Shown here: piece by piece, positions 7,511 through 17,783 of the stretch
How the letters are laid out: every line of letters starts with the position of its first letter
Numbering within the stretch: the first letter of the stretch is position 1
Assembly: GCA_011763485.2 (NCBI GenBank)
Contig: JAANSK020276935.1
Location: 1-20,817, forward strand
Direction of reading: 5' to 3'
Length of the DNA stretch: 20,817 nucleotides
Source: Isoetes engelmannii
Lineage: Eukaryota; Streptophyta; Lycopodiopsida; Isoetales; Isoetaceae
Notes under the pieces: model-generated
The model's database searches: none
The model's input: the letters and a program-made list of their open reading frames with translations, nothing else
What the model was told of the DNA's origin: nothing
Translations under genes and position numbers: made by a program

Positions 7511-8016
7511 AGCAAAAAAACGGGACTCTCCCTTCACAATTGTTCGATAAGGACAATGGAACATGACATATCACTAAGACTAATGGATATGTAAAAATAT
7601 GTTGTAGAAATCTAGATCTACCCTTTTGAAATGAGAATTGATATGAATGGAATTTGGTTGTATATTGTTGATATGAATTGGATTAGATTTAAAATAGCAC
7701 ATGATGTGGAGATTAGAATCAAGAATGTTAAGCATTACATAAGATCAATGGTATCCATGCAAAGTTTTAAGAATAAAATATAGAGCTCGTTTCAGATTTG
7801 AAAAGCAGAATTAAGTTTGAGCCTGCAAAAAGACCACTTTGGAAGAGGATATTCAGAACTGAATCATTGGCAGAGTACAGAAGATCAGCATAGTATTTTA
7901 CAAAATCTGGAAGAATCACAAAATATTGAACAGGAAGAATGGCAAAAAGCATATAGAATTATTCAATGATTGAGGTTGTTATGCAATATCAAAAGATATC
8001 TGTACAGGGATTTTTC
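7511..8016. other. Intergenic DNA, 3' flank of the bHLH gene
   Basis: AT-rich DNA with no coding region recognised. It should contain the 3' UTR and polyadenylation region of the minus-strand bHLH gene. On that strand there is an AATAAT word at 7958-7963, a weak variant of the plant near-upstream element; no perfect AATAAA close to the stop was noticed. Confidence 0.4.
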
Positions 8017-8691
8017 TCATTCTGGCGCGGAAATGCCTTGCAATTCTGTCATGGCCTGTAGAACCTCAACCTGTAGCTCCAAAAACATGACATAATCTGC
8101 TGCCTCACTTAGAATCGATGGCGCTGGCATGTCGTCACCCCCTGGAATAACTGCTTGTAATTTTCTTACCTTTTTTTCTGTTTCAGAAGAAGAATTAGGT
8201 CGCAAACCGCCAATTTCAACTGCTTCTCCTTTCCTTTTTGACGATTCTGCCGTTTTGCATGCAGATTCTGTTTTCTTTAATGTTCTTGTTTGATTCTTGC
8301 GCTTTCTTTTTTCTTGATGAAAATCCTCTGCCTTTGAGCTTGAAACTGAAATTCTTGCATTTGATTGAAGAAGCTCTGCCGGATGATCCACAGGGATTAG
8401 GATTTCGCTAATCATTTCGGCGACGTCTTGAAGGACCGGATTCGGATGACCTAAATGGCATTCTGTGCTTAAAAGCTGCCTTTTTAGGGCCGTGCTCCAA
8501 TTTGTGCCATTTCCGGCCAAAGCAAGCGAAGCATCTGCCACAAATTTGATCACTTCAGACCTCTGCGAAACGCTCAACCCTTCTAATTTCGCAGAAACGC
8601 TTTGCAAGATTGAAAGTAAATTATTGCCAAACAAGCGCTTATAATCCAACTCCTCAGCTCCTGCAGATTGACGATCAACAATTGAACACAT
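8017..8691 (-). CDS. Atypical (non-DNA-binding) bHLH protein, IBH1/AIF-like
   Basis: The product is a 224-residue protein. Residues about 46-74 (EVIKFVADASLALAG, WSTALKRQLLS) match the N-terminal IBH1-type domain. Residues 172-216 form the helix-loop-helix: EKKVRKLQAVIPGG, loop DDMPAPS, then ILSEAADYVMFLELQVEVL. The residues before helix 1 lack the His-Glu-Arg triad of DNA-binding bHLHs. A basic stretch (EKRKRKNQTRTLKK, 127-140) may be a nuclear signal. Family members such as IBH1, the AIFs and UPB1 act in the nucleus by sequestering other HLH proteins and restrain growth and brassinosteroid responses; a similar role here is inferred. No intron is present, as in several relatives. The start is the ATG at 8689-8691: an in-frame TAG at 8710-8712 precedes it with no other ATG between. 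No breaks are seen, so this is the only gene I consider likely functional. Confidence 0.88.
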   Translation of the reverse strand: MCSIVDRQSAGAEELDYKRLFGNNLLSILQSVSAKLEGLSVSQRSEVIKFVADASLALAGNGTNWSTALKRQLLSTECHLGHPNPVLQDVAEMISEILIPVDHPAELLQSNARISVSSSKAEDFHQEKRKRKNQTRTLKKTESACKTAESSKRKGEAVEIGGLRPNSSSETEKKVRKLQAVIPGGDDMPAPSILSEAADYVMFLELQVEVLQAMTELQGISAPE

Positions 8692-9390
8692 TTTCAAGCA
8701 GAAAAGAAACTACTTTGCCTCAAGTTAGAAGCGGAATCCGTTCACGGAGCACAAACTGTAACAAACAGATTCAGAACAGGCAAATGGACAAGGCAAACAT
8801 CAAAATGGGATAGAATGAAGCAAAAATAATGATGAAAGATTCAGAAGGTAAAAGCAGAAACGGCTAGGGCGATTTAAAGAATCAAATTCCAAGCTGAAAC
8901 AGAGAAAAGGGAAGAAACCAGCTATGGCGACGGAATGGCCTCTCCACTATTGCTATGGAATGCAGAGAACAAAGGCCAGTAGTTTTAACGTGATAATCTT
9001 ACCAAACTGAATCCTTTTCACATTCTCAGTTAAGCCTTTAGTTACTAGTAGGACCATGGTCCATTTTTTTTTTTGCAACCCCTTTCATTTAAAAAACCCA
9101 CCTAGAAAAAAAGGCCAAAGAAAATATGAGGATCGAAAAAAGAGGATCTCTCTGGTGTGGTTTCCTGAACCCTTTAAAGCATGACGTCTGTATGTCGGGA
9201 ATGCGGTATACTAGGAGGCCAGTAGACACACAGTGGTCCAAACTACTTCTTTTGACCTAATCTACAACCATACAATACTGGTCAATACCTACTCAAATTC
9301 CCGTCAAAATTGTCTTAAGCATTGTCTCAAGTCAGTTGAAAGAACAAGTTTGTCACTCTTTCAGGGTTCATAAGATGCCCACTATCTGTA
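8692..9390. promoter_or_regulatory. Upstream region of the bHLH gene
   Basis: This holds the 5' UTR and promoter of the minus-strand bHLH gene by position only. No TATA box at a convincing distance and no upstream exon could be identified. A run of eleven or more T lies near 9065 and A-rich words follow to about 9150. No other gene is seen. Confidence 0.35.
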
Positions 9391-9655
9391 ATGTTACTAA
9401 CTGGATGCAACCTTAATCCCCGCCCTGGTCTAGTTTTGACTAGCTTTGAATTTGACATGTAACTGGCTATGTTATGTTACTAACTGGATGCAACCTTAAT
9501 CCCCGCCCTAGTCTAGTTTTGACTAGCTTTGGATTTGACATGTAAACTGGCTATGTAATGTTACTAACTGGATGCAACCTTAATCCCTGCCCTAGTCTAG
9601 TTTCCAATTGCCCTAGTCTAGGTTTGAATTTGACATGTAACTGACTACTCAATAT
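9391..9655. repeat. Three tandem copies of an 83-bp unit
   Basis: Copies start at 9391, 9474 and 9558 with ATGTTACTAACTGGATGCAA. Copies one and two differ at only a few positions. The third has an internal change after TCTAGTTT that brings a second CCCTAGTCTAG. All copies carry the word CTAGTTTTGACTAG or a degraded form. No coding signal is present. Confidence 0.92.
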
Positions 9656-10031
9656 GTACATGGCACTTACCTTACTCCCTTTATTGTTCCTCTACGTGTG
9701 TGCCAATACCAAAAGATACATCCAGTAAAAGGCAACATGCATGTGATTTTGAAGCTCTGCATTGATTTAATTTGGCCATTCTGATCCTTGTGATCTTGGC
9801 TGTTAGGTAAGATGTATGCTTTTATGGATGTTACTGCTCTGAATTCAATATTATTAATGGTCATGGTGAATCATGTGGTCCTACTTGCATGTTGTGCAAG
9901 CACTTTCATGCCAATTCCTTTGTAGCTTAAAAAATGACCTTTTCATCGCGATGCGCGTGAACACAGTACATGCTTAGAAATAGAAACATAACCTTTTCAA
10001 CACATTCCTCTTCTGGAAGGTCCTTACTAGC
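9656..10031. other. Intergenic, nothing recognised
   Basis: No supported gene on either strand. A perfect 10-base palindrome CATCGCGATG followed by CGCG occurs near 9945. It is an isolated GC-rich island in AT-rich DNA. Confidence 0.4.
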
Positions 10032-10117
10032 ATTCTATCACATTCTGAAATGTATTACAATTCTATCACATTTTGGAATATATTATAATTGGTATCACAT
10101 TCTGAAATGTATTATGA
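10032..10117. repeat. Three tandem copies of a 28-30 bp AT-rich unit
   Basis: ATTCTATCACATTCTGAAAT starts at 10032. Diverged copies follow at 10060 (TATCACATTTTGGAATATAT) and 10088 (GGTATCACATTCTGAAATGT). This is a minisatellite-like array without coding content. Confidence 0.85.
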
Positions 10118-11149
10118 ATTGTTAGACTCATCTCATCGGGCCCAGTCTAATGAAACTTGTACGTTCTAATGCTTTACTTTGCAGCTAAATAAACTAAAAT
10201 AGTGATTCTGCAAAAATAAACTCTATTTTGGATAATAATATTCTAATACTTTATTTTGGCAAAAATAAATATTGGTCCTTTGTTGTTTCATATAACAAAA
10301 CCATGCAATATATATTATATACACATTGAAATGAATGGCTCACCAACATGTAGTGTTTCATCCTTTTGCCTTTAACTTTGTTGCAACCCAATTCACACTC
10401 CATAAAGCGTTCCTTTCACGTTATCCCCATCTTTGTCTTTATGCAAATAAATTCATCATCATACTCAAAAGTGGTATATAATGGAAAACAACGTCGTGTA
10501 TGATGTTGTCCTCAAAGACATGACAATAAGTGTTATAAGTCATGTTATCACGGGAGGCATTCCCTCAAGGGTCAAGGATAATGTATCCATGGGAACGGAT
10601 GAAATGGTCCTATTATTTCAAGGCGAGTGGAGGTAACTTGATTTTAATAGTTAGCACCCATGGGCTCCATTTCTTTATAAGGTGTGGAGATGTGAGGTCC
10701 TGTTAACAGTTGCCACATGGGATAGTTTGGGACTTGTTCAAACAAATTTTATGACCTAGGGGTTAAGACAATTGTCCCATATCACATCCGCTTCAAGGGG
10801 CAACATTTTCTCCCCTTCAACGAGTGACAATGAAACATCATATACTTTACTGCTAAAAGATGGTAAATATATGGGACACACGCGGGAAGGAGGAATTTCA
10901 AGGTTGGCTCTTGAAGTGGATTGTCTTTATACAAAAAGAGGTATTTCTTAGATATCTACAATCTTCCCAGTGCAATAATTGGAAACAAAGAAATGTGGAG
11001 AGAGGCAAAGAAGTACAACAGAGGAAAGGAAGGAAAATGGACGTTGATCTTCTGCAGGGAGGTCATATAGATGCATTGTATATTTGAATTCCTGTTTCTG
11101 TACCACCATACTATGACAAAAAATCAGTTGATCAGATACAGAGCTTTGT
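10118..11149. other. Gene-poor stretch with one ambiguous plus-strand frame
   Basis: Mostly AT-rich DNA without recognisable protein. From about 10992 to 11226 one plus-strand frame is open except for a single TAG, reading WREAKKYNRGKEGKWTLIF and then FEFLFLYHHTMTK. It has no recognisable domain and its end overlaps the minus-strand LINE, so I do not call it a gene. The LINE itself seems to lose recognisable sequence at about 11150. Confidence 0.35.
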
Positions 11150-13740
11150 ACTACAATCACAGGCAGATGGTAGACTTATATGGTATCTTTGTGTCTATCC
11201 AGGCCTATCCTCTGAAAAGATAAGAAACTTATCTCCTGTAGTAGGATTTGATATGGGGCTATGGATCACTTCGAGTCCCTGTGCTAAGAAGGCTTTCTGC
11301 ACCTGCTCTAAGTAATTCTAAATAGCAAGGGACACCACCAGGCCCTGGATTTCGACCCCGTACAAAAGAATGGGCTCCACCAATACCCTGAACATATGTG
11401 ACTGATGGCCCCAATCTTAGAGCACCGCTCTGTGGCTGTTGTTCTGGATTACATAGAGCGCTTTCCAGTCTGTCGTCACATGCAATTGGATGGAAGCGCC
11501 CCAACACTGTGTAGAAGGAAACTCCACTCCAAAATACTTGTAGGTGGCCGTCACCTCCACATTTCGCCCCCGATAGTAAATGCAGGGGGGGTCTTGGGTG
11601 GAATGAGGATGAGATGAGGACCACCTTAGTCTTGGCCAGATTGACGCACATGTCCGTGCCCTAGCAGAATGCCTCCAGGACATCTAGGTGAGACTGCATA
11701 GCCTCCGGAGTGTGAGCTAAGAGGTCGACACCATCTATGCATATGAGCTGCCAGATGACCTGATGGAAAAGTTAAGTCATGCCCCACCCCCATTGTCAAA
11801 TCAATGTAGAGGTCAAACAATGTTGGAGAGAGAGGGCATTGCTGACGAACTCCGATACTGTTGGTGAATGGTTGTCCCGTCGGCTGGATTCGACTGAAAC
11901 AACTCTCACACATCCTGTATATTGCATTCTGCATATCTACAGGGGCCCTCAGGTGTCGCAATCTTGCACACAACTTTTGCTGATGCACAGTGTCCAAAGC
12001 CTTCACGAAGTCAACAAAGCAAAAATACAGGTCTTGCCGACAGTTCCTATTGTCTTCAACCAAAGTCCTCAACATGAAGATATGATCAATGGTTGAGTGT
12101 GGGGGCCTAAACCCTGCTTGCTAGAGGGCTCGCACATATGCTGCCTCTACCCTTCCGATCAACTGCTGCTCGATAATGCCGGCTAGCAGTTTTGCAATTG
12201 TCCGATAAATGGTTGGACTGTGTGGATCTCTTGCCTTGTAAATGGGAACAACTCTGCTTATGTTCCATTGTCGAGGGAAACCTTCCTGTAGCTCCTTGTT
12301 GAACAGGGTAGTTAGGACTGGTACTATTGCACTGCCCAGTTGAGCAACTATGTTTGCATATTGTCCAGGTCCGTTGCTTTCTCATTGGCTTCTGTTATTT
12401 GTAACGGCGGACCGTTCTAGGGGGTATGGCTGCTCGTGTCCCTTGAGGATCATAGAGCTGCTACAAGTACCGCCCCACTGCCCAGAAGTAATATTCCCTG
12501 CATACTGGGCTGGGTTTTGAAGCACCCTACGCCAAAAGGTTCTGGGATGATTGTTCAATAGGTAAAACATTTTCCTTTAATGCCTCACGATGTACCAGGC
12601 TTTCTTTGCCTTCAAGAAAGCGTGAAAATGTGCGTTAGCGTGTGGGTGCATATCTGGATCTGTGACCTGGTGGAGCCTGCATTTGCGATCCTTACACTCA
12701 GCATCAAATTACCAGTTATGTGGTTAGGTTGTGGCCATTGAGATCCTTCGAGGATGGGCTCTCTCAAAACATCTTTCTGTTGCAGTGCTAAGTAGCTCAA
12801 TCAGCTGGCCCGTCTGCTGCTCTAGCAAAAATTCCTATCAGGTCGTTTGTGAGCGTCTCGGCGTAATCCTCTGCTTGCTCGTGATCCAATCTCAACTGAG
12901 GTATACGTAGAGCTGCCATAGAGGGGGTTCTAATAACTTGCCAAGCTAGCTTCAGGTAGAGTGAAAGGTTATCTGAGTCAGCCTCCTCATCTCTATTATA
13001 TGTGCCCACTTGGATGTGATTGATGAAATGCATATCATGCTCAGCCACTAACACACAGTCCACCACACTAGATCCTCCGCCCTGGTTCTCCTGTCTCCAA
13101 GTGCACTTTCGAGAGGAGGGCTACTGTGGCAGGCCATTGCAAATCACCAAGTGAAAGATACCGCAGACCAGAAGCAACTGCCTACCAAAGCGTGTGACCT
13201 AGTTGTCATCTGATGTTCGTGGCCAAGCCGCCTCAGCAGGGCATAGCTATCGTCGGGGTCAAGTCTCATGGGCTACTCCACTCTTGTTCATGCATTGAAA
13301 TCTCCCAGGAGTATGACAGTGCCCAACTGCTTGTGTTGATGTATGTCATAATATAGATCGACATAAGGATCCATCCTATCCACATCTGAGTGGGTATGGT
13401 AGAAGTTGTTTTTTGTATGCAGAAAGTAGCAGGCGGTCAGGAATAGAGCATCGCCGCTACAATTCTGCAGCCGCACCCACGGGTATCGGTTGTGTCTGTC
13501 TATCTTTTGCAAGGAGACCGACTTCGCCAAAACTGTCTAATCCCCCCCCCCCCTTCCCCCATGGGTCCCCCCTTCCTCTCCCCCAACCCCTTGCAGCTAT
13601 TGAAGACTAAGAAATGCTGGTAACCTGGGAGATCGGGCAGCCTGTTCCCTACATGCTCTCCCATGTCTCCATGTGGAAGATGAGATCCATATCTGCAGCA
13701 ACAGAGTTTAGACTATCACCTTCTTGCCATGGAAAACACT
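11150..13740 (-). mobile_element. LINE ORF2 relic: AP-type endonuclease and reverse transcriptase
   Basis: Blocks run in the order of L1-type ORF2. The endonuclease start (ADMDLIFHMETWES, about 13705-13665) is followed by NRYPWVRLQNC and the catalytic LGTVILLGDFNA (near 13290), then VVDCVLVAEHDMHFINHIQV with SDN in place of the usual SDH (about 13075-12970). The reverse transcriptase shows SRVVPIYKARDP...YRTIAKLLAGII (about 12290-12170), motif A FVDFVKALDTV (about 12020-11988), motif B GVRQQCPLSPTLFDLYID (about 11860-11810), motif C read CIDGVDLL (about 11740-11720), then NLAKTKVVLISS and the VEPILLYGVE and YQILLQEISFL blocks. Many frameshifts and stops are present, and motif C lacks its second Asp. 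A run of 12 C (13542-13553) interrupts the endonuclease. The zinc-knuckle end is missing. Confidence 0.9.
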
Positions 13741-15490
13741 GACAACGAATGCACATTTCTTATTTGGCAGCAACAAATGCATGTGTAGATTGAATTGTAG
13801 GGAAAGAGCGAGAAGCGATAGCAGACTGAGTTGTGGAGGCAGAGCGAGAAGCGGTGGGAGCGGAAGCAGCATGTGAGGGACAGTGGCGCTTGAGGCAGCG
13901 GGAGCGGAACGCGGAGCTGGAGCTGGTGGGGAAGGAGTATGATCGGAGGAGGTTGGGGCTTCGGCGGATACTACAGGTTGCAGCAGCATGCGGTGGGCAA
14001 AAAATGCACAGCTTGCCGCGGACTAGTCCTGTGCCGCCTCCTTGACGACGGACGCTCCTAACCTTAGTGAGCTCATACCTGCGGGAATCTTGTTGCTCTA
14101 GAGTGAGGTCTCAACCCACGTATTGGGGTGTCCCCTTGCTACCCTGGTGCAGTATGACACCCCGTACTTATGCATCCACGATCGTGAATATGACAATACG
14201 ATTGTGCTCAAGGCGTCGAGCACCATGGCGGCTTGCTCTAACAATGTGTAGAGGTGCAAGGAACATCATACGATCAAGGATCTGCATCTGGAGGTGTGAA
14301 TGAGATTCTACTCTTCTTCTTTCGGCAGACCATGAATTACAAAATTATGGCCTCTCCGTCTGCGTTCACAAAGTTCTGTGGCCTGCGGATCAGTATCGAT
14401 TGTGGCGGCATGGATTGTCTGTTGCCTGCTGTCTGTGAGCGGAAGGCTGTTGTCAGTGCTGATGCCATGGTAACGCGGGGTGTCGTGATGCTTGTCCAGG
14501 CCGATGTTGCATGGGTGTTTGCGCATGTGCGCGGCTGAAATGCCGGGAACTCAGCTCCTGCTGGAATTGTTTCTACCTCTCTAACTCATGTACACAATAT
14601 CGCAGACTCTCATGTGCATTGGTATGGAGGCCTTCACCCTGTTGGAGTACAGCTGCCCATAGCTTCTCGAGCAAGAGAACTATGTTCCAGTTTTTGTACC
14701 CAAGAGTTAACCACAGACGTCGATGCAGTCTCAATTGTGCTAATTGGCTTTCTTTGACAGGTACCTGGGCTGTACCCTGAGTGGTGATGATGTCCTCAAT
14801 GTCTGACCGAAGACGGGAGATAACAGTGGTTGTCTCCTAGTCAAAGCGTTCCTTGTCCTCTGCCATGGCTTGAGCTCTAGTAAACATGGCATTTATTTAT
14901 GCTCGTAGACTAGCGAGACCCTACCTATCATACTCTCTTCTGAACTGCAACAAACGAATGTTGTCCTACAATTGTTGCATGTGGGTTTCCATCTCCACAA
15001 GCCGTTGCTTCATTGCAACCAGCTGCCTCTTAAGCACCTGAAGTACCAAGGGTTGCTTCTCTTCTGCCAAGTGTGCGATCCGAGTGGTGTTCCTTGACCG
15101 TCATCTACATTTGTCTCCATCTCTCTTTGCATGGCTGGTGTGCTACTGTTGCTGAGTTGCAGTCATGGGTCTATTGAACCAGGTGTGTCGATTGCGCCTT
15201 AGCACGGGCTTCTTTTCCTCATGGAGGAGGCCTCAAGTCTGGGCCATTTTTGTGGTGGGCCATGTGTGTGATCCCCTTCAAGGCTATGATGCAAGGTGGC
15301 ATTGGCATCTAATTATTATTATGTTTGGGTGTGGGTCTGGGTCTGGACTGAGACGGGGGACTGACGTTGTCATCTTCAAAAGTGGGTCCAAACAGATAGC
15401 ACACTGTCCAAAGACGGGTCGCGAAGAACGCACCAAACCCCTGTGCAAAGAACAGGGCCGAAGGAATCGAACCTCCTGGCTGCAACAGCC
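13741..15490 (-). mobile_element. LINE ORF1 relic: coiled coil and L1-type C-terminal domain
   Basis: Upstream of ORF2 on the same strand lies a decayed ORF1. From about 15080 to 14760 one frame reads LAEEKQPLVLQVLKRQLVAM, QRLVEMETHMQQL, then after TAG stops INAMFTRAQAMAEDKERFD and ISRLRSDIEDIITTQG, a typical ORF1p coiled coil. Around 14530-14310 and down to about 14050 come HNFVIHGLPKEEE, ASRHGARRLEHNRIVIF and DLTLEQQDSRRYEL. These match the L1-type pattern of a NxxIxGxPE start, an R/G-rich centre and a DLTxxQ end, the RNA-binding C-terminal half. The product would coat LINE RNA. From 15490 to 15300 a proline-rich frame (DNVSPPSQSRPRPTPKHNNN) may be its disordered N-terminal part. Multiple stops and slips make it inactive. 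Confidence 0.75.
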
Positions 15491-16252
15491 TCACCAGAAC
15501 CCAACCACTGCCATGCCGGGAAATTCAACTATCTTACAGGGGCAGCATTTTTCCCGCCCATTAGAGAGGTGAGATAGCCTATGTTCTATCGAATTCAAAG
15601 CCAACCTCGGCTTGGGCATGGCAGAAATATGAAGGCACCAGTAAAACAGTAGATTGGCAGCCTAGTCTTCTGTACGAGGAGCAGGATTGATGGAGATGCC
15701 AGACTGGGGCATGCACACCTGTGCCAGGGAAAATACATATTTCAAAAATGTAGAATCCACATCCTTTTGCAATAGTATAGCTAATAGCTCTCGAAAATAA
15801 GAAACTTGTTTCGAAGTCGTCATGTGCATCCAAAGATAGGAGACCTACGTTGCTATGTCGTAATAGCTCTAAGTGCCTGCACTTGCCACTACCAATTGTA
15901 ATCTAAAGTGAGCTATGCCGGGCACGCCTTTGTCAAAGATCAAGCCTGTGAGAATCATGGTGAACAAAGAGACCAGGATTCGTTGCTCTAGTTTAGTGCG
16001 AAATAACCGAGCACCTCAAAGAAGAGGCTAAACCAGATCATGGTCGATCTCGCCTTCCTGCTCCAAGCAAGCCACACCCGCACTGGCCGGCATGGTAGCA
16101 TCATTTTCCTGCAAGGGGACGTCCACCATGTGCACTGGAGCTCCCTCTAAACTCGAACCATGCCTCCTGAATACATGGAAAATCCTGCCCATTTCAGCGC
16201 CCACAACCACTGAATGACAGCAAGCTCCTCTAAATGCCAAAAAAGTACGGTT
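15491..16252 (-). pseudogene. Decayed 250-codon frame of unknown identity, stops only TAG and TGA
   Basis: A single reading frame runs from 16252 down to 15491 without a frame slip. It is interrupted by TAG at 16028, TGA at 16016, TAG at 15869, 15845 and 15662, and ends at TGA 15491. Between the stops it looks like protein: FRTKLEQRILVSLFTMILTG, VSYLWMHMTTSKQVSYFREL, VDSTFLKYVFSLAQVCMPQS and PKPRLALNSIEHRLSHLSNG. I do not recognise the family. It may be the 5' part of the adjacent LINE ORF1, or a host gene fragment next to it. No ATG opens the frame. The stop spectrum suggests point mutation of a once-open frame, probably by deamination of methylated cytosines. Confidence 0.6.
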
Positions 16253-16699
16253 TCACATACACTACAACTCCCAAATCATAGTCCCAACCACTGCCAGATG
16301 TACGCCCCACAATACGAAATGAAAAGGTTGAACATACTAATGTTCAAAATACTTTCAAATAAATGCAAATCACATTCAAATGCTTTCAAATAAATGTAAA
16401 TGTTCAAATACTTGCAAATAAAATGCAAATACTTCCAAATAACTGCAAATAAAGCTTAGAGCTAACAATCATGTATCCCATTTCATATTTGCATGATGTG
16501 AGAGGCAAAACTATACAGGGTTGCACATAAAATTATGTTAATTAAACACATATAGGTGATTTTTGAATATTTGGAACAACTTCAATATGTTGCTTATCCA
16601 TGCATGACAACTTCAGGAATATGACACATTCAGGAAATTGTAACTCAATGCAACAAAACTCAACCCTTAAAAGACGTAGGATACCTATTCCAGCAGATT
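16253..16699. other. Intergenic with AT-rich short repeats
   Basis: No gene is supported. It contains the short inverted repeat GAACAT-ACTA-ATGTTC (about 16329-16345) and the array described separately. The 5' end of the minus-strand LINE may lie here, but no boundary or target-site duplication was recognised. Confidence 0.4.
16341..16453. repeat. Degenerate array of CTTNCAAATAAATGCAAAT-like units
   Basis: The words TTTCAAATAAATGCAAAT, TTTCAAATAAATGTAAAT, CTTGCAAATAAAATGCAAAT and CTTCCAAATAACTGCAAAT follow each other with short spacers. It is a low-complexity minisatellite, with no coding content on either strand. Confidence 0.8.
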
Positions 16700-17764
16700 T
16701 TCCGTTTGTGACAGATGCAGAGCTCCACTCTTCAGTGGTCTTGAGCTAGTCCGGTTATCTTGAGCTTGACTGATGGTGTCGAGGATGGCGCCCTGGGTGT
16801 AGAAGAAGAGGTAGAGTTGTCATTTTTCCTTTTCTCTAGACAATTTGCTGGTGCTTTCACTTTCTTCAACAACACCCAAGAAGTGGCGACTTGCCTATTG
16901 AAGATTCAGGGGCTTGCCTTTTGAACTCACTGATGACTTGCCCTTCGAAGATCTCGGGGCTTCACATAGTTTAGAACATATAGACCATGTGAGTTAATCT
17001 GGGTGGGTTTTTTGGGCTTAAACTGTACATGTACATACGGAATTAGGAGGTTTTTTGGGGTAATCTAGTGTAATATTCATACGACAAGGGTTTTTGGAAC
17101 CCTGGATAAGACATATATGGAGGGGCTTTTGTTGACCGCATTAACGCCCCCCACTTCGAAGGTTCCGGTGAATAGCCCTTAAAAGATTCATGTGACTTTG
17201 CTCTTGAAGATGGACTCATCCTTGGAGAAGACAAAGCTCACGGGCTAAGACTGGATGCTGCATTCTTTACAAATATTTCCCTATTTATCTCCTTGCATCT
17301 TGCAGTTAACCATGAGCTGTCCTTTCTTTGTTGGCATCTTGTCATCCTTATAAGCCTTTACGGCGTAGCTTGATGGTTTCTTATCATTAACAAGATACAT
17401 TCTGCAAGTTTGAAACCCGCAAACAATGTCTTTATTGCATTTCAGACTAGCAGCTTCTAAGGATTCATAAGGGGGTAGTGGCCAACCGTAACTTCTAACA
17501 CTGTGGTTTTTTTTTTTTCCCTATTTTAGACTTATGTGAACTTGCAGTCATCACAGAAGGGTCAGTCATCCATTGCAAGACGTATTGCAAGAACTGACGT
17601 TGGAAGATGTCTTCCACTAGGCATATGACAGTGTCATCAACCTTTTCAGTACTGCCTTGCCACATGGATATTATAATTCCCATCTGCTCATCTACCTTGT
17701 TCCTCCCGGAGCCGTGATGAATAGCGACAAGCTCGTGCGTTTGTCCCCTTTTTGTTTGGGGCAC
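16700..17764 (-). pseudogene. Decayed gene of unknown family, frameshifted at a poly-A run
   Basis: The first frame (17764-17498) reads TKRGQTHELVAIHHGSGRNK, then VDEQMGIIISMWQGSTEKVD and IFQRQFLQYVLQWMTDPSVM, and ends KIGKKKK at a 12-base A-run (T-run 17507-17518 on the plus strand). Beyond the run another frame continues without stop for 74 codons (17505-17284): SVRSYGWPLPPYESLEAASL, CNKDIVCGFQTCRMYLVND, SYAVKAYKDDKMPTKKGQL. A third frame follows (17234-17043), serine and proline rich (SSPRMSPSSRAKSHES). Further low-complexity protein-like words (SSKGKSSVSSKGKPLNL) persist to about 16900. Slippage in the A-run is the simplest cause of the break. No ATG opens the first frame; the first in-frame Met is in EQMGII. 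No domain is recognised. Confidence 0.5.
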
Positions 17765-17773
17765 AGCTTGCGC

Positions 17774-17783
17774 TATTTTTATA
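17774..17783 (-). promoter_or_regulatory. TATA-like box
   Basis: On the minus strand the sequence TATAAAAATA lies just upstream of the decayed ORF that opens near 17764. The spacing to the first in-frame Met (about 90 bases) would suit a plant promoter with a short leader, but AT-rich DNA produces such words by chance. Confidence 0.3.

Noticed and set aside
11405-12096. Plus-strand frames of 70-105 codons within the LINE
   Set aside because: They are antisense shadows of the reverse transcriptase region, which reads with clear motifs on the minus strand.
13833-14780. Plus-strand frames opposite LINE ORF1
   Set aside because: The minus strand carries the ORF1 C-terminal motifs and coiled coil; the plus frames have no recognisable protein character.
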